The position numbers were made by a program, and so were the translations under genes. From positions 1-16,759 of the forward strand of contig JAITNO010000056.1 in assembly GCA_031290405.1 (NCBI GenBank): a stretch of 16,759 nucleotides of DNA, in the 5' to 3' direction. The notes beneath the pieces are model-generated. The model worked only from the letters and a program-made list of their open reading frames with translations. It was not told where the DNA came from and ran no database searches. Of the stretch, positions 7,153-13,943 are shown piece by piece; within the stretch, counting starts at the first letter, position 1; each line of letters begins with the position of its first letter. The DNA comes from Spirochaetaceae bacterium (GTDB taxonomy: Bacteria > Spirochaetota > Spirochaetia > Treponematales > Breznakiellaceae).

Positions 7153-7341
7153 GTCTGTCCCTGTCTGTCGGGCGTCTGTCCCCGCGCTCTCATTGTCGAT
7201 TCCAGCTGAGAGAGGGTCGATTCCAGCTGAGAGGGGGCCGACAACCAAAACGTTGGAGTCGACAACCACGGCGTGGGAGTCGACAACCATGGCGAGAGAG
7301 TCGACCGTCGGCAAAAAAAAGTCGACCGTCGGCGCAAGGTT
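7153..7341. repeat. Tandem array, exact 21-nt period, upstream of hemA
   Basis: Nine successive 21-base units start at 7153, 7174, 7195, 7216, 7237, 7258, 7279, 7300 and 7321. The first two begin GTCTGTCC; the other seven begin GTCGA or GCCGA. Neighbours form pairs: 7195 and 7216 differ at one of 21 positions, 7258 and 7279 at three, and 7300 and 7321 share their first 13 bases. The period is kept without any indel while the inner sequence drifts. Several units contain the palindrome GTCGAC. With its flanks the array fills most of the gene-free region between greA and hemA (7060-7482); the rest, apart from a promoter-like sequence, shows nothing I can identify. ORFs crossing the array on either strand are regarded as by-products. 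Confidence 0.88.
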
Positions 7342-7418
7342 ATGTTGCGCCAAGACGACGACATCGCATTGACGCCAAGATGGAAATGTCGCATGAGGGT
7401 GGAATGTGGGACATACGG

Positions 7419-7447
7419 TTGCAACTTGCCTGCTGCGGTGCTAGACT
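7419..7447 (+). promoter_or_regulatory. hemA: Probable hemA promoter
   Basis: TTGCAA at 7419-7424 and TAGACT at 7442-7447, spacing 17. The -10 resembles the TAGAGT and TAGGGT elements earlier in the window. Transcription would start near 7454, just before ATG 7459 and about 30 bases before ATG 7483. This argues against the long upstream extension of the hemA frame into the repeat array. Confidence 0.45.
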
Positions 7448-7482
7448 TGTCCGACGATATGAACAATTCGGCATTGGCGGCG

Positions 7483-9210
7483 ATGGACAAGATTCACATG
7501 GCGGGCGTTGATTGGACGCACGCCGGCATAACTCGACGGGAGGCGTTTGCGTTTACCGAAGAGGCGTTGGCCCAGGCGCTCGACAGGGCGAAAGCCTATC
7601 TGCCTGAGGGCACCGATTGCGGCTGCTTTATCGTTTCGACGTGCAACCGGACGGAAATCTGGGCGCATGGGGACGGCGGCGCCGACCTTCCCGCCGTTTT
7701 ATGCGCCTTGAAGGGCGCCTGCGTTGAACAGTGCCGCGACTTGTTTACGCTCAGGCGTGGAGAGGCCGCCATCCGGCATCTTTTCCTTACGGCGAGCGGC
7801 TTAACGTCGCAAATCGTCGGCGAAAATCAGATACTGGGGCAGATGAAGGACGCGCTGGCGCTTTCAAGGAGGGTTAAGAGCGGCGGTCCCGTGCTCGACC
7901 GGCTGTTTTTAGCGGCAATCTCGCAGGCAAAGCGGATACGGACGGAGACGAGCATCGCAAAGGCGCGTGCCTCCACCGCTCAGGCGGCCGTCGACTGCAT
8001 CAAATTGCGGTGCGGCGGTCTTGCGGGCAAGAAAGCTCTCGTCATTGGCAACGGCGTGATTGGGCGGCTCTGCGCGCAGTTGTTGCTGCGCGAGGGCTTA
8101 GGCGTCAGCATGACGCTCAGGCGGCACAAACTGGTCGAAAGTCCCCCCGTAGGCTGTTCGACGCTGAACTACGACGACCGCTACTCCGCCCTCTGCGACT
8201 TTGACGTCGTGATAAGCGCGACGAGCAGTCCCCACTGGACGCTGAACTTGGAAGGGGTTGCGGGGGTCTGGGACGGTAGGGAACGCCTCTTCGTCGACCT
8301 TGCCGTGCCCCGCGACATGGACCCGGCCTTGCGGAACCTCTGCGGCTTGTCGCTCCTCGACCTCGATTCACTTAGCAATGCGGGGCTGGCCGGAGGGGTC
8401 AACGTGGAAAGCGAAAAGATCGAGCGGATTGTGGGCGAAGAAATCGACCGCTTTGTCCGCTGGCTGGACTTCCGCCCCCACCTTGCCACCATTCTGATGA
8501 TGGAAGAGGCCCTTGCGGCGGGGACTCCGGTGTCCAAGCTCTTGTTCGGCCTGCGCGACGTGCTCGACGGGGACGCGCTGAACGCCTGTTTCGCCGCGCT
8601 GGGAAAGAGCCTTGAACGCGCGCGGGGCAGCGGCGCGGGGGGGGATCCCCCCCCCGCAGAGGGGGAGGCGCGCGAAGGGCGCAAACTCGAAGGCCCGAAG
8701 GGAGCGGCGCCGCGCGGCGCGACGGCGCCTGTAGGGGGCGGCGCGGGGGGGGCTCTCCTTTCATGGTTTCCCTTCTTCTTAAACGTATCTGGCAAGCTCA
8801 TCCTCGTCGCAGGCGGCGGAAAGATCGCGCTGCGGCGAGTCAAGAACCTGCTCTCCTTTGACTGCCGCATCAGACTCGTCGCGCCGAAGATCTGTCCCGA
8901 GCTTGAGCTCTTGGGCGGCCTGTACGGCGAACGGCTGACCTTTGAGCGCAGGGCGTTTGCCGACGGCGATTGCGCGGGGGTGGATTTTGCGACGGCGGCA
9001 AGCGACAGCCGCGCGGTGAACAGCCGCATCGGGTGCGAATGCAGGGAGCGCGGGATTTTCGTCTCCGTCGCGGACGCTCAGGAGGAGTCCACCTTCTTCT
9101 TCCCCGCATTGATTGTAAAGGAAACCATCGTCGCCGGCGTAAGCTCAGGCGGCGTCGACCACAAGGGGGCCAGCCGCGCCGCCGAAAAGATCAGGACGGC
9201 CCTGGCGTGA
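7483..9210 (+). CDS. hemA: Glutamyl-tRNA reductase fused to precorrin-2 dehydrogenase
   Basis: A bifunctional protein of about 575 residues. Residues 1 to about 385 are HemA, which reduces glutamyl-tRNA(Glu) to glutamate-1-semialdehyde with NADPH. Visible are STCNRTEIW with nucleophile C54, the conserved GENQILGQMKDA segment, and the NADPH-binding GNGVIG at 189-194. Residues about 425-575 match the NAD-binding part of CysG/Met8/SirC, which oxidises precorrin-2 to sirohydrochlorin: AGGGKIALRRV near 443-453, catalytic-type aspartate D508 in AASD, and FPALIVKETIVAGVSSGG. A Gly/Ala/Pro-rich linker joins them. The start is uncertain: ATG 7483 places MDKIHMAGVDWTHAG where HemA proteins begin, ATG 7459 is possible, and no clear ribosome binding site is seen for either. 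The frame stays open back to 7273 through the repeats, probably by chance. HemA-SirC fusions are known in some clostridia. Confidence 0.92.
   Translation: MDKIHMAGVDWTHAGITRREAFAFTEEALAQALDRAKAYLPEGTDCGCFIVSTCNRTEIWAHGDGGADLPAVLCALKGACVEQCRDLFTLRRGEAAIRHLFLTASGLTSQIVGENQILGQMKDALALSRRVKSGGPVLDRLFLAAISQAKRIRTETSIAKARASTAQAAVDCIKLRCGGLAGKKALVIGNGVIGRLCAQLLLREGLGVSMTLRRHKLVESPPVGCSTLNYDDRYSALCDFDVVISATSSPHWTLNLEGVAGVWDGRERLFVDLAVPRDMDPALRNLCGLSLLDLDSLSNAGLAGGVNVESEKIERIVGEEIDRFVRWLDFRPHLATILMMEEALAAGTPVSKLLFGLRDVLDGDALNACFAALGKSLERARGSGAGGDPPPAEGEAREGRKLEGPKGAAPRGATAPVGGGAGGALLSWFPFFLNVSGKLILVAGGGKIALRRVKNLLSFDCRIRLVAPKICPELELLGGLYGERLTFERRAFADGDCAGVDFATAASDSRAVNSRIGCECRERGIFVSVADAQEESTFFFPALIVKETIVAGVSSGGVDHKGASRAAEKIRTALA
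8620..8760. other. Low-complexity linker DNA with G8-AT-C9 palindrome
   Basis: This stretch encodes the HemA-SirC linker and is almost pure G+C. It contains eight G at 8637-8644, AT, then nine C at 8647-8655, so 8637-8654 is a perfect palindrome around GGATCC. GGCGCC-type repeats follow (8703-8730). Such homopolymer runs inside a gene are candidates for slippage that would separate the two enzyme domains. Confidence 0.7.
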
Positions 9211-10142
9211 AGGCGAGCCGCGGCTGCCCACGCCGCTACCGCGTGGGTAGCCGCGACAGCGCCCTGGCCATAGCCCAGACGCGGCTCTTCATCGAAACAA
9301 TCCGGAGCGCAGGCTGCACGAAAGAAGACGCCGAGTTCGAGATCATTCCGATGAAGACCTCAGGCGACGCGCTCCCGGGCCGGCCCCTGGCTAGGTCAGG
9401 CGGCAAAGGGCTCTTTACGAAGGAGCTCGACCGCGCGCTCATCTCGGGCGAAATCGATTTCGCCGTTCACAGCCTCAAGGACGTGCCGACCGACATCATG
9501 GGAGGCTTAGAACTCGCCGCCTTCTCGAAGCGGGAGGATCCGCGGGACGCGCTCGTCCTGCCGGCATCTCCCAATGTGGGGCCCGTCGGCGCCTCCAGCC
9601 TGCGCCGACGCGTGCAACTGGCGAAAATCTTCCCCGATTGGCCCTTGCGCGACATTCGCGGCAACATCGTGACGCGCCTTGAAAAACTCGACCGCGGGGA
9701 ATACGGCGCGCTCGCGCTCGCCGCGGCCGGCCTCAAGCGGCTCGGGCTGGAGGGGCGCCTCAGCCGCATCTTCGGGACCGACGAGATGCTCCCCGCCTCT
9801 GGACAAGGCGTCATCGCCGCCATAGCGCGGGAGGGCGAACGTTACGACTTCCTCGTAGGCGCTTCGTGCGAGGAAAGCCGCCTCTGCGCCCTAGCCGAGA
9901 GGGCCTTCGTCCGCGCCCTGGGCGCCGGCTGTTCCGCGCCCATCGCCGCCTTCGCCGAAATCGACGCAGGAGGCGTCCTCACCCTGCGCGGCCTCTTTTT
10001 CGACGGCAAGAAGGAACTTAGCGGCGCGGAGCGCGGCGACAAAGAACGCGCCGAAGAGATCGGAATAAAGCTGGGGAAGAGGATTGGAACTCTGCAGAAC
10101 CGCATAACAGATTGTAACTTTATTGGAAATAATGTACGGTAA
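9207..10142 (+). CDS. hemC: Porphobilinogen deaminase (hydroxymethylbilane synthase)
   Basis: About 311 residues, normal for HemC. It polymerises four porphobilinogen units into hydroxymethylbilane in the cytoplasm. RVGSRDSALAIAQT opens the first domain, FAVHSLKDVPT carries the catalytic-region Lys-Asp, SLRRRVQLA and DIRGNIVTRL supply substrate-binding arginines, and C242 in GAGCSAPIAAF is the Cys that binds the dipyrromethane cofactor. GTG 9207 overlaps the hemA stop as GTGA, indicating coupled translation; the frame upstream of it is open but is hemA shadow. The last 15 or so codons (from about 10095) have the A+T-rich composition of the following restriction block, so the native C-terminus may have been replaced at the insertion point. 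The catalytic core is intact. Confidence 0.93.
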   Translation: MKASRGCPRRYRVGSRDSALAIAQTRLFIETIRSAGCTKEDAEFEIIPMKTSGDALPGRPLARSGGKGLFTKELDRALISGEIDFAVHSLKDVPTDIMGGLELAAFSKREDPRDALVLPASPNVGPVGASSLRRRVQLAKIFPDWPLRDIRGNIVTRLEKLDRGEYGALALAAAGLKRLGLEGRLSRIFGTDEMLPASGQGVIAAIAREGERYDFLVGASCEESRLCALAERAFVRALGAGCSAPIAAFAEIDAGGVLTLRGLFFDGKKELSGAERGDKERAEEIGIKLGKRIGTLQNRITDCNFIGNNVR

Positions 10143-10146
10143 TGAT

Positions 10147-11037
10147 ATGCTTACACGAGAAGAAATACAGGATTTGAAACGAACTGACACCTCAATCTTA
10201 GGTTCTTTGGTAAAAGAGCACAAATCAAATGGCTCTTATGTTATAAATGTCCTTGAAAATTTAGGACGTTTACCGAAACAATTTGATGGAAGCTGGCTTG
10301 TTGATCTATTAAGCAGCGAAAATGAAGGAATTCGTTTTTTAGTGGTAAAAAACATGGGAAAACTATCGAACGAATCTTATTTGCCTTTGCTCAGTAAAGT
10401 TGCCAAAGATGATACCGATACGAATGTACGCCGCGAGGCAGTGTCTGCTATTGGGCGTATGAGAAAATCGAACTTGAAACAAATTTTGTTTGATAAACTT
10501 AAAGATGCGGACCCAAAAGTTGTGTGCCAAGCTATTCGCGGACTTTTAGTTTTTAAGGGTGAAGTTGAAGTTGATGAACGATTAAAGCAACTCATTAATC
10601 ATCAAAATGAAATGGTTGTGGCTGTCATCCGCAAAGAATTTTTTGCTACTGGTAATATCAAAATAGAGCAAGCCCATACAGAAAGTTATAATTACCTAAA
10701 AAATGTTGCGGTTCATGGTGATACAATTGAAACAATGAATTTACTAAAAGATGAAAGCATCCATCTGACATTTACATCACCGCCATATTATAATGCGAGA
10801 GATTATTCAATTTATCCCTCATATAAATGTTATCTGGAGTTTCTGAGGAATGTTTTTAACGAAGTTTATCGCATTACAAAGGAAGGACGCTTTTTAGTAT
10901 TAAACACATCCCCTGTTATTGTGCCTCGTGTTAGCCGTTCGCAGTTGATTTTTTTAAGCGAGTCGTTGATGCAAAATTGGAAAACAAAAACATTTCTAGC
11001 GATTGGTATAAATCCGTTTTTCTTAATTCTGATTTAA
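10147..11037 (+). pseudogene. Truncated HEAT-repeat DNA methyltransferase (TSPPY type)
   Basis: The first 190 or so residues form HEAT-like helical repeats (for example SYLPLLSKVAKDDTDTNVRR and LRREAVSAIGR-like segments around 75-125). Catalytic motif IV, TSPPY, then lies at 210-214, followed by an NVFNEVYRITKEGRFLVLNTSP segment. TSPPY methyltransferases of this order are usually N4-cytosine enzymes. The recognisable part stops at about residue 265 (near base 10940). The remaining 31 codons read another frame of the sequence belonging to the endonuclease. The C-terminal half, including the AdoMet-binding FxGxG motif that follows motif IV in this class, is absent. The simplest reading is a deletion joining mid-methyltransferase to the endonuclease 5' region. 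The start is uncertain: ATG 10132 and TTG 10123 are alternatives. Confidence 0.8.
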
Positions 11038-11738
11038 CTCCTAATGAAATCGCAATAAACTCTGGGTTAAATATGAAAACAATTCACAATATGTATAATT
11101 CATCAAAAAAAGAAATTGTTATTGACGCATCAGAAAAACATTATGACGCTTTGCATGAAATTATAGAGAAGCTGGTAGAGTCTGATTCTGAGCTGGAATT
11201 AATACTCACAATAAAATTTAATGGTGTCTCTGTTGATTTGAATATAAGCGAAAGTTTAATAGTTATAAACACACTCGCGGTAAAACGATCCGCATTAAGA
11301 GGCGGCGCATGGAGTACGGCGGGAAAACAAGTAGAAAAACATTTAATGCTTACATTGTGTAAATTGTATTCTGTAAACGAAGAATATTATGAATCAAAAT
11401 TTATCAAAGATCGCTCCAAAAATGTTGACAGAGAAATTGATTTCTATTTAAAAAATCCATCAAATAAATATCTATGTGAAGTAAAACTTATGGGACGAGG
11501 CAACCCAGAAAGCGCAGATGCCATTTTTGCGAGACATTCAAATATATTTGTGGCAGATAAACTTTCAGACCAAAATAAACATCAAGCTGACGAATTGTAT
11601 GTAGATTGGATTGAGTTACACTCAAAAGATTGGCAAGAACGTTTTGAAACTATTCTTGTAAAATTAAACATTCCGCATACGAAATTTACAGGAAATCTTG
11701 ATGCAGAACTTGACAGATTGTTTCCTGGAATATTTTAA
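10977..11738 (+). CDS. CfrBI-like type II restriction endonuclease, N-terminus damaged
   Basis: About 253 residues from TTG 10977, with no ATG until 11073. A PD-(D/E)xK-type active site is visible: D155 in REIDFYL, then E168 and K170 in CEVKLMGRGNPESAD. The central RSALRGGAWSTAGKQVEKHLM segment and FVADKLSDQNKHQ resemble CfrBI-family endonucleases as I remember them. CfrBI cuts CCWWGG and is protected by an N4-cytosine methyltransferase, which would match the TSPPY gene next to it. The same frame continues upstream of TTG to a stop at 10932-10934 and reads like endonuclease sequence (FFKRVVDAKLENK), so the true start was probably lost in the deletion that removed the methyltransferase C-terminus. 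Whether it is expressed or active is unknown. Family assignment is from memory. Confidence 0.62.
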   Translation: MENKNISSDWYKSVFLNSDLTPNEIAINSGLNMKTIHNMYNSSKKEIVIDASEKHYDALHEIIEKLVESDSELELILTIKFNGVSVDLNISESLIVINTLAVKRSALRGGAWSTAGKQVEKHLMLTLCKLYSVNEEYYESKFIKDRSKNVDREIDFYLKNPSNKYLCEVKLMGRGNPESADAIFARHSNIFVADKLSDQNKHQADELYVDWIELHSKDWQERFETILVKLNIPHTKFTGNLDAELDRLFPGIF

Positions 11739-11774
11739 GAAAACTTGCACCTACCGTAAATTGGGGAAAAAAAT

Positions 11775-13310
11775 ATGCGCGATAAAGGCAAAGTATGGCT
11801 CGTTGGGGCCGGGCCTGGAGACGCCGGGCTCTTGACGGTGAAGGGCGAGCGGCTCCTTGAGAGCGCGGAGGTCGTTCTGTACGACAAGCTCGTGGGGCGG
11901 GGCATCGTCGCGAAGATTCCGCGGAATGCCGAGGCGATATTCGTGGGAAAGAAGGCGGGGAACCACGCCGTTCCGCAGGAGGCGATCAACGGGATTTTGA
12001 CGGAGCGGGCCCTTGCCGGCAAGCGCGTCGTGCGGCTCAAGGGGGGCGATCCCTTCCTCTTTGGGCGCGGCGGCGAGGAGCTGGAGGGGCTGGCCCGCAC
12101 CGGCATCCCCTTCGAGGTCGTGCCCGGTGTGAGCTCTCCGCTGGCCGTGCCCGCTTACAGCGGCATTCCGCTTACGCACCGCGACTGCGCGTCGCAGGTG
12201 CACATCGTTGCGGCGCACGGCAAAGCCGGCGCGCCGTCGATTGACTGGGAGGCGCTCGTCCGCGCGGGGGGCACGCTCGTCTTTTTGATGGGGAGTTCCG
12301 CGCTTGACGGGATTGCCTCCAGTCTTCTGGCGGCGGGGATGTCCGCGCAGACGTCCGCGGCGGTGATTGAGCGGGGCACGACCGCGCGCCAGCGGAAGGC
12401 GCTTTCGACATTGAAGAATGTGGCGCAGGAGGCAGGACGGGTGGGCATCTCCCCGCCGGCTCTGATTGTCGTCGGGGAGGTATGCGCCTATGCGGAGCGT
12501 TTCGCGTGGTTTGAGAAGCAGCCGCTTTCCGGCGTTCGCATCGCCGTAACGCGGCCAAAAGAACGCGCGGGCGCGCTCAGCGCGGCACTTTCCGAGGCCG
12601 GCGCCGAGGTGGTGGAGATCCCCGTCATTGCGTTGCGGAGCCGGGCGGCGGCGCCCGAGTTGGATGCGTTTTTCGACCAGATTGAGGGATTTTCGCGCGC
12701 GCGCGCCGAATCAACATCCTCTTCCCAGTGGCTTGCGTTCACGAGCTCCGCCGGGGTGGAGTTTTTTTTCGCGCGCATGAGAGCGCGCGCCCTGGATGTG
12801 CGTTCTCTCATCGGGGTGCGCTTTGCGGCAATTGGGCGGGCGACGGCGGCCGCGCTCGAGGTGCGGGGGATCCTCGTGGATGCGATGCCGGACCATTTCA
12901 GCGCTTCTGAGCTCGGGCGCGTTTTGGCGCGTGTTGTGGGGCCGGGGGAGCGGGTTCTGCTGCCGCGCGCCGGCGCTTGCGGCGCGGAGCTCGGGGAGGC
13001 GTTGGACGCGGCGGGGATTGCCTGGGTCGATGCGCCGCTTTACGACGCGGTTGCCGTTGATTGGGGGGACGCTGCGCTGCGCGACCTGCTTGTGGAAGAC
13101 CTTGACGCGATTGCGTTCACGAGCGGTTCGACGGTGGAGAATTTTGCGCGTCTTTTCGGCGTGGAGCATATGCGCGGGCGGCATGCTCTGTGCATTGGCG
13201 AGGCGACCGCGCGGGCGGCGGCGGCCTACGGGATGGATGCGCTGGTGGCCGCGAATGCGACGGTGGAGGCCCTCGTGGATGCGGCCCTGTCCTTGCGCGA
13301 AGGCGGCTAA
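11775..13310 (+). CDS. cobA-hemD: Uroporphyrinogen-III methyltransferase / synthase fusion (CobA-HemD)
   Basis: A 511-residue two-enzyme fusion. Residues 1 to about 245 are the SAM-dependent uroporphyrinogen-III C-methyltransferase (CobA/SUMT) that makes precorrin-2. Visible motifs are VGAGPGD at 10-16, LKGGDPFLFGRGGEE at 88-102 and EVVPGVSS at 114-121, all characteristic. Residues about 254-511 are uroporphyrinogen-III synthase (HemD), starting GVRIAVTRPKERAG, with FTSSAGVEFFF and FTSGSTVENF as the two conserved Ser/Thr-containing segments. Together with the SirC domain of the hemA product this reaches sirohydrochlorin. ATG 11775 has only a weak GGGGA eight bases upstream. The gene lies directly behind the restriction block, which probably cut it off from a hemA-hemC operon; no convincing promoter of its own is seen. 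Confidence 0.94.
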   Translation: MRDKGKVWLVGAGPGDAGLLTVKGERLLESAEVVLYDKLVGRGIVAKIPRNAEAIFVGKKAGNHAVPQEAINGILTERALAGKRVVRLKGGDPFLFGRGGEELEGLARTGIPFEVVPGVSSPLAVPAYSGIPLTHRDCASQVHIVAAHGKAGAPSIDWEALVRAGGTLVFLMGSSALDGIASSLLAAGMSAQTSAAVIERGTTARQRKALSTLKNVAQEAGRVGISPPALIVVGEVCAYAERFAWFEKQPLSGVRIAVTRPKERAGALSAALSEAGAEVVEIPVIALRSRAAAPELDAFFDQIEGFSRARAESTSSSQWLAFTSSAGVEFFFARMRARALDVRSLIGVRFAAIGRATAAALEVRGILVDAMPDHFSASELGRVLARVVGPGERVLLPRAGACGAELGEALDAAGIAWVDAPLYDAVAVDWGDAALRDLLVEDLDAIAFTSGSTVENFARLFGVEHMRGRHALCIGEATARAAAAYGMDALVAANATVEALVDAALSLREGG

Positions 13311-13335
13311 CGTTGTGAGTTTGTTCCCGTCTGCG

Positions 13336-13860
13336 GGCGTCTTGTTCTTGTCTTCAAACTGATTGTTCTTATTCCGCGCTGACTTGGGTGAGTCTACAGG
13401 CGTCTTGTGTGCGTCCACGCGCTGCTCGTGGAGCTCCCCGCGCTGCTCGTGGAGTTCCCCGAGTTGCTCGTGGAGCTCCCCGAGTTGCTCGTGGAGCTCC
13501 CCGAATTGCTCGTGGAGCTCCCCGCGTTGCTCGTGGAGCTCCCCGCGGTGCTCGTGGAGTTCCCCGAGTTGCTCGTGGAGTTCCCCGAGTTGCCGGAGCG
13601 GGGAACTGCGGTTCTGGCGTCGGGGGCGTTTAGTCTGGAGTGGTGGGTGTTTGGAGGCGTGTTGGGTGTGTTTGGTGGTGTTTTGGGTGGGCGCTTGCGC
13701 GTCGGTGCGGGGGAGGGGAGGGTGTTGGGTGGGGTTTGGCTTGTGTGGGGGCGAGTTCAGTCTGTGAGGGGAGGGTTTCAGTCTGTGTGGGGTGATGTTC
13801 AGTCTGTGAGGGGGTGGGTTCGGATTGTGTGGCATCTTGCTTGGATTGTGTGCGGCTATG
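13336..13860. repeat. Degenerate 21-nt-register tandem array upstream of hemB
   Basis: Twenty-five consecutive 21-base units fit one uninterrupted register. Units 13420 to 13567 (eight units) are nearly identical and share TGCTCGTGGAG(C/T)TCCCCG, with the palindrome GGAGCTCC in most. Units 13336-13399 are divergent relatives with CTTGT or ATTGT at the same place. Units 13756, 13777 and 13798 share TTCAGTCTGTG, and 13819 and 13840 share GGATTGTGTG. A pyrimidine-rich C/A-T-x-GTG core at unit positions 6-11 runs through much of the array. The middle (13588-13755) is G/T-rich and weakly similar but stays in phase. The array occupies nearly all of the gene-free region 13311-13943 and ends where the hemB promoter begins. 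Three overlapping + strand frames and one minus-strand frame stay open through it because the units lack stops. Confidence 0.88.
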
Positions 13861-13866
13861 GGGGGC

Positions 13867-13895
13867 TTGACATTGTGTGATGTGTGGTGTTGAAT
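13867..13895 (+). promoter_or_regulatory. hemB: Probable hemB promoter
   Basis: TTGACA (perfect -35) at 13867-13872 and TTGAAT at 13890-13895, spacing 17, preceded by a GGGGGC stretch as in the toxin-antitoxin promoters. It lies directly after the last recognisable 21-nt unit and about 50 bases before the hemB start. Confidence 0.55.
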
Positions 13896-13943
13896 GGTGG
13901 TTTGTGGGTGTGTTGGCGAAAAATTTCCTTTTAAGGGGGGAGT

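Larger units (their letters stand above)
10096..11760. mobile_element. A+T-rich inserted restriction-modification block
   Basis: Composition falls sharply from G+C-rich hemC to A+T-rich sequence near 10096 and returns just before cobA at about 11760. For example, 10681-10740 has 17 G+C of 60, against 48 of 60 at 12961-13020. The block contains only restriction-modification genes and separates hemC from cobA-hemD, genes that belong to one pathway. I see no transposase, integrase, terminal inverted repeats or clear target-site duplication, so the mechanism is unknown and the ends are placed by composition only. Confidence 0.7.

Noticed and set aside
7342..7482. Possible cobalamin riboswitch ahead of hemA
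   Set aside because: I looked for a conserved B12-box-like sequence and extended leader structure and saw none; the inferred leader is too short.
7077..7511. Plus-strand ORF of 144 codons before hemA
   Set aside because: It consists mainly of the 21-nt repeats, overlaps hemA in another frame, and lacks a ribosome binding site.
8970..9206. N-terminal extension of hemC upstream of GTG 9207
   Set aside because: It is antiparallel in reading phase to the conserved SirC domain and Arg-rich; HemC homology starts only after 9207, where a GTGA overlap gives a natural start.
11710..11750. Possible cobA promoter (TTGACA at 11710, TTGCAC at 11745)
   Set aside because: No acceptable -10 lies at 16-18 bases from either; TATTTT at 15 bases is poor and inside the endonuclease gene end.
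13418..13608. Possible CRISPR array
   Set aside because: Units are contiguous 21-mers with no unique spacers between repeats, and no cas genes are nearby.
12711..13835. Minus-strand ORF of 374 codons across the hemD end and the 21-nt array
   Set aside because: Half is antisense to the clearly conserved HemD domain and half is the stop-free repeat. No ribosome binding site or recognisable domain is seen.
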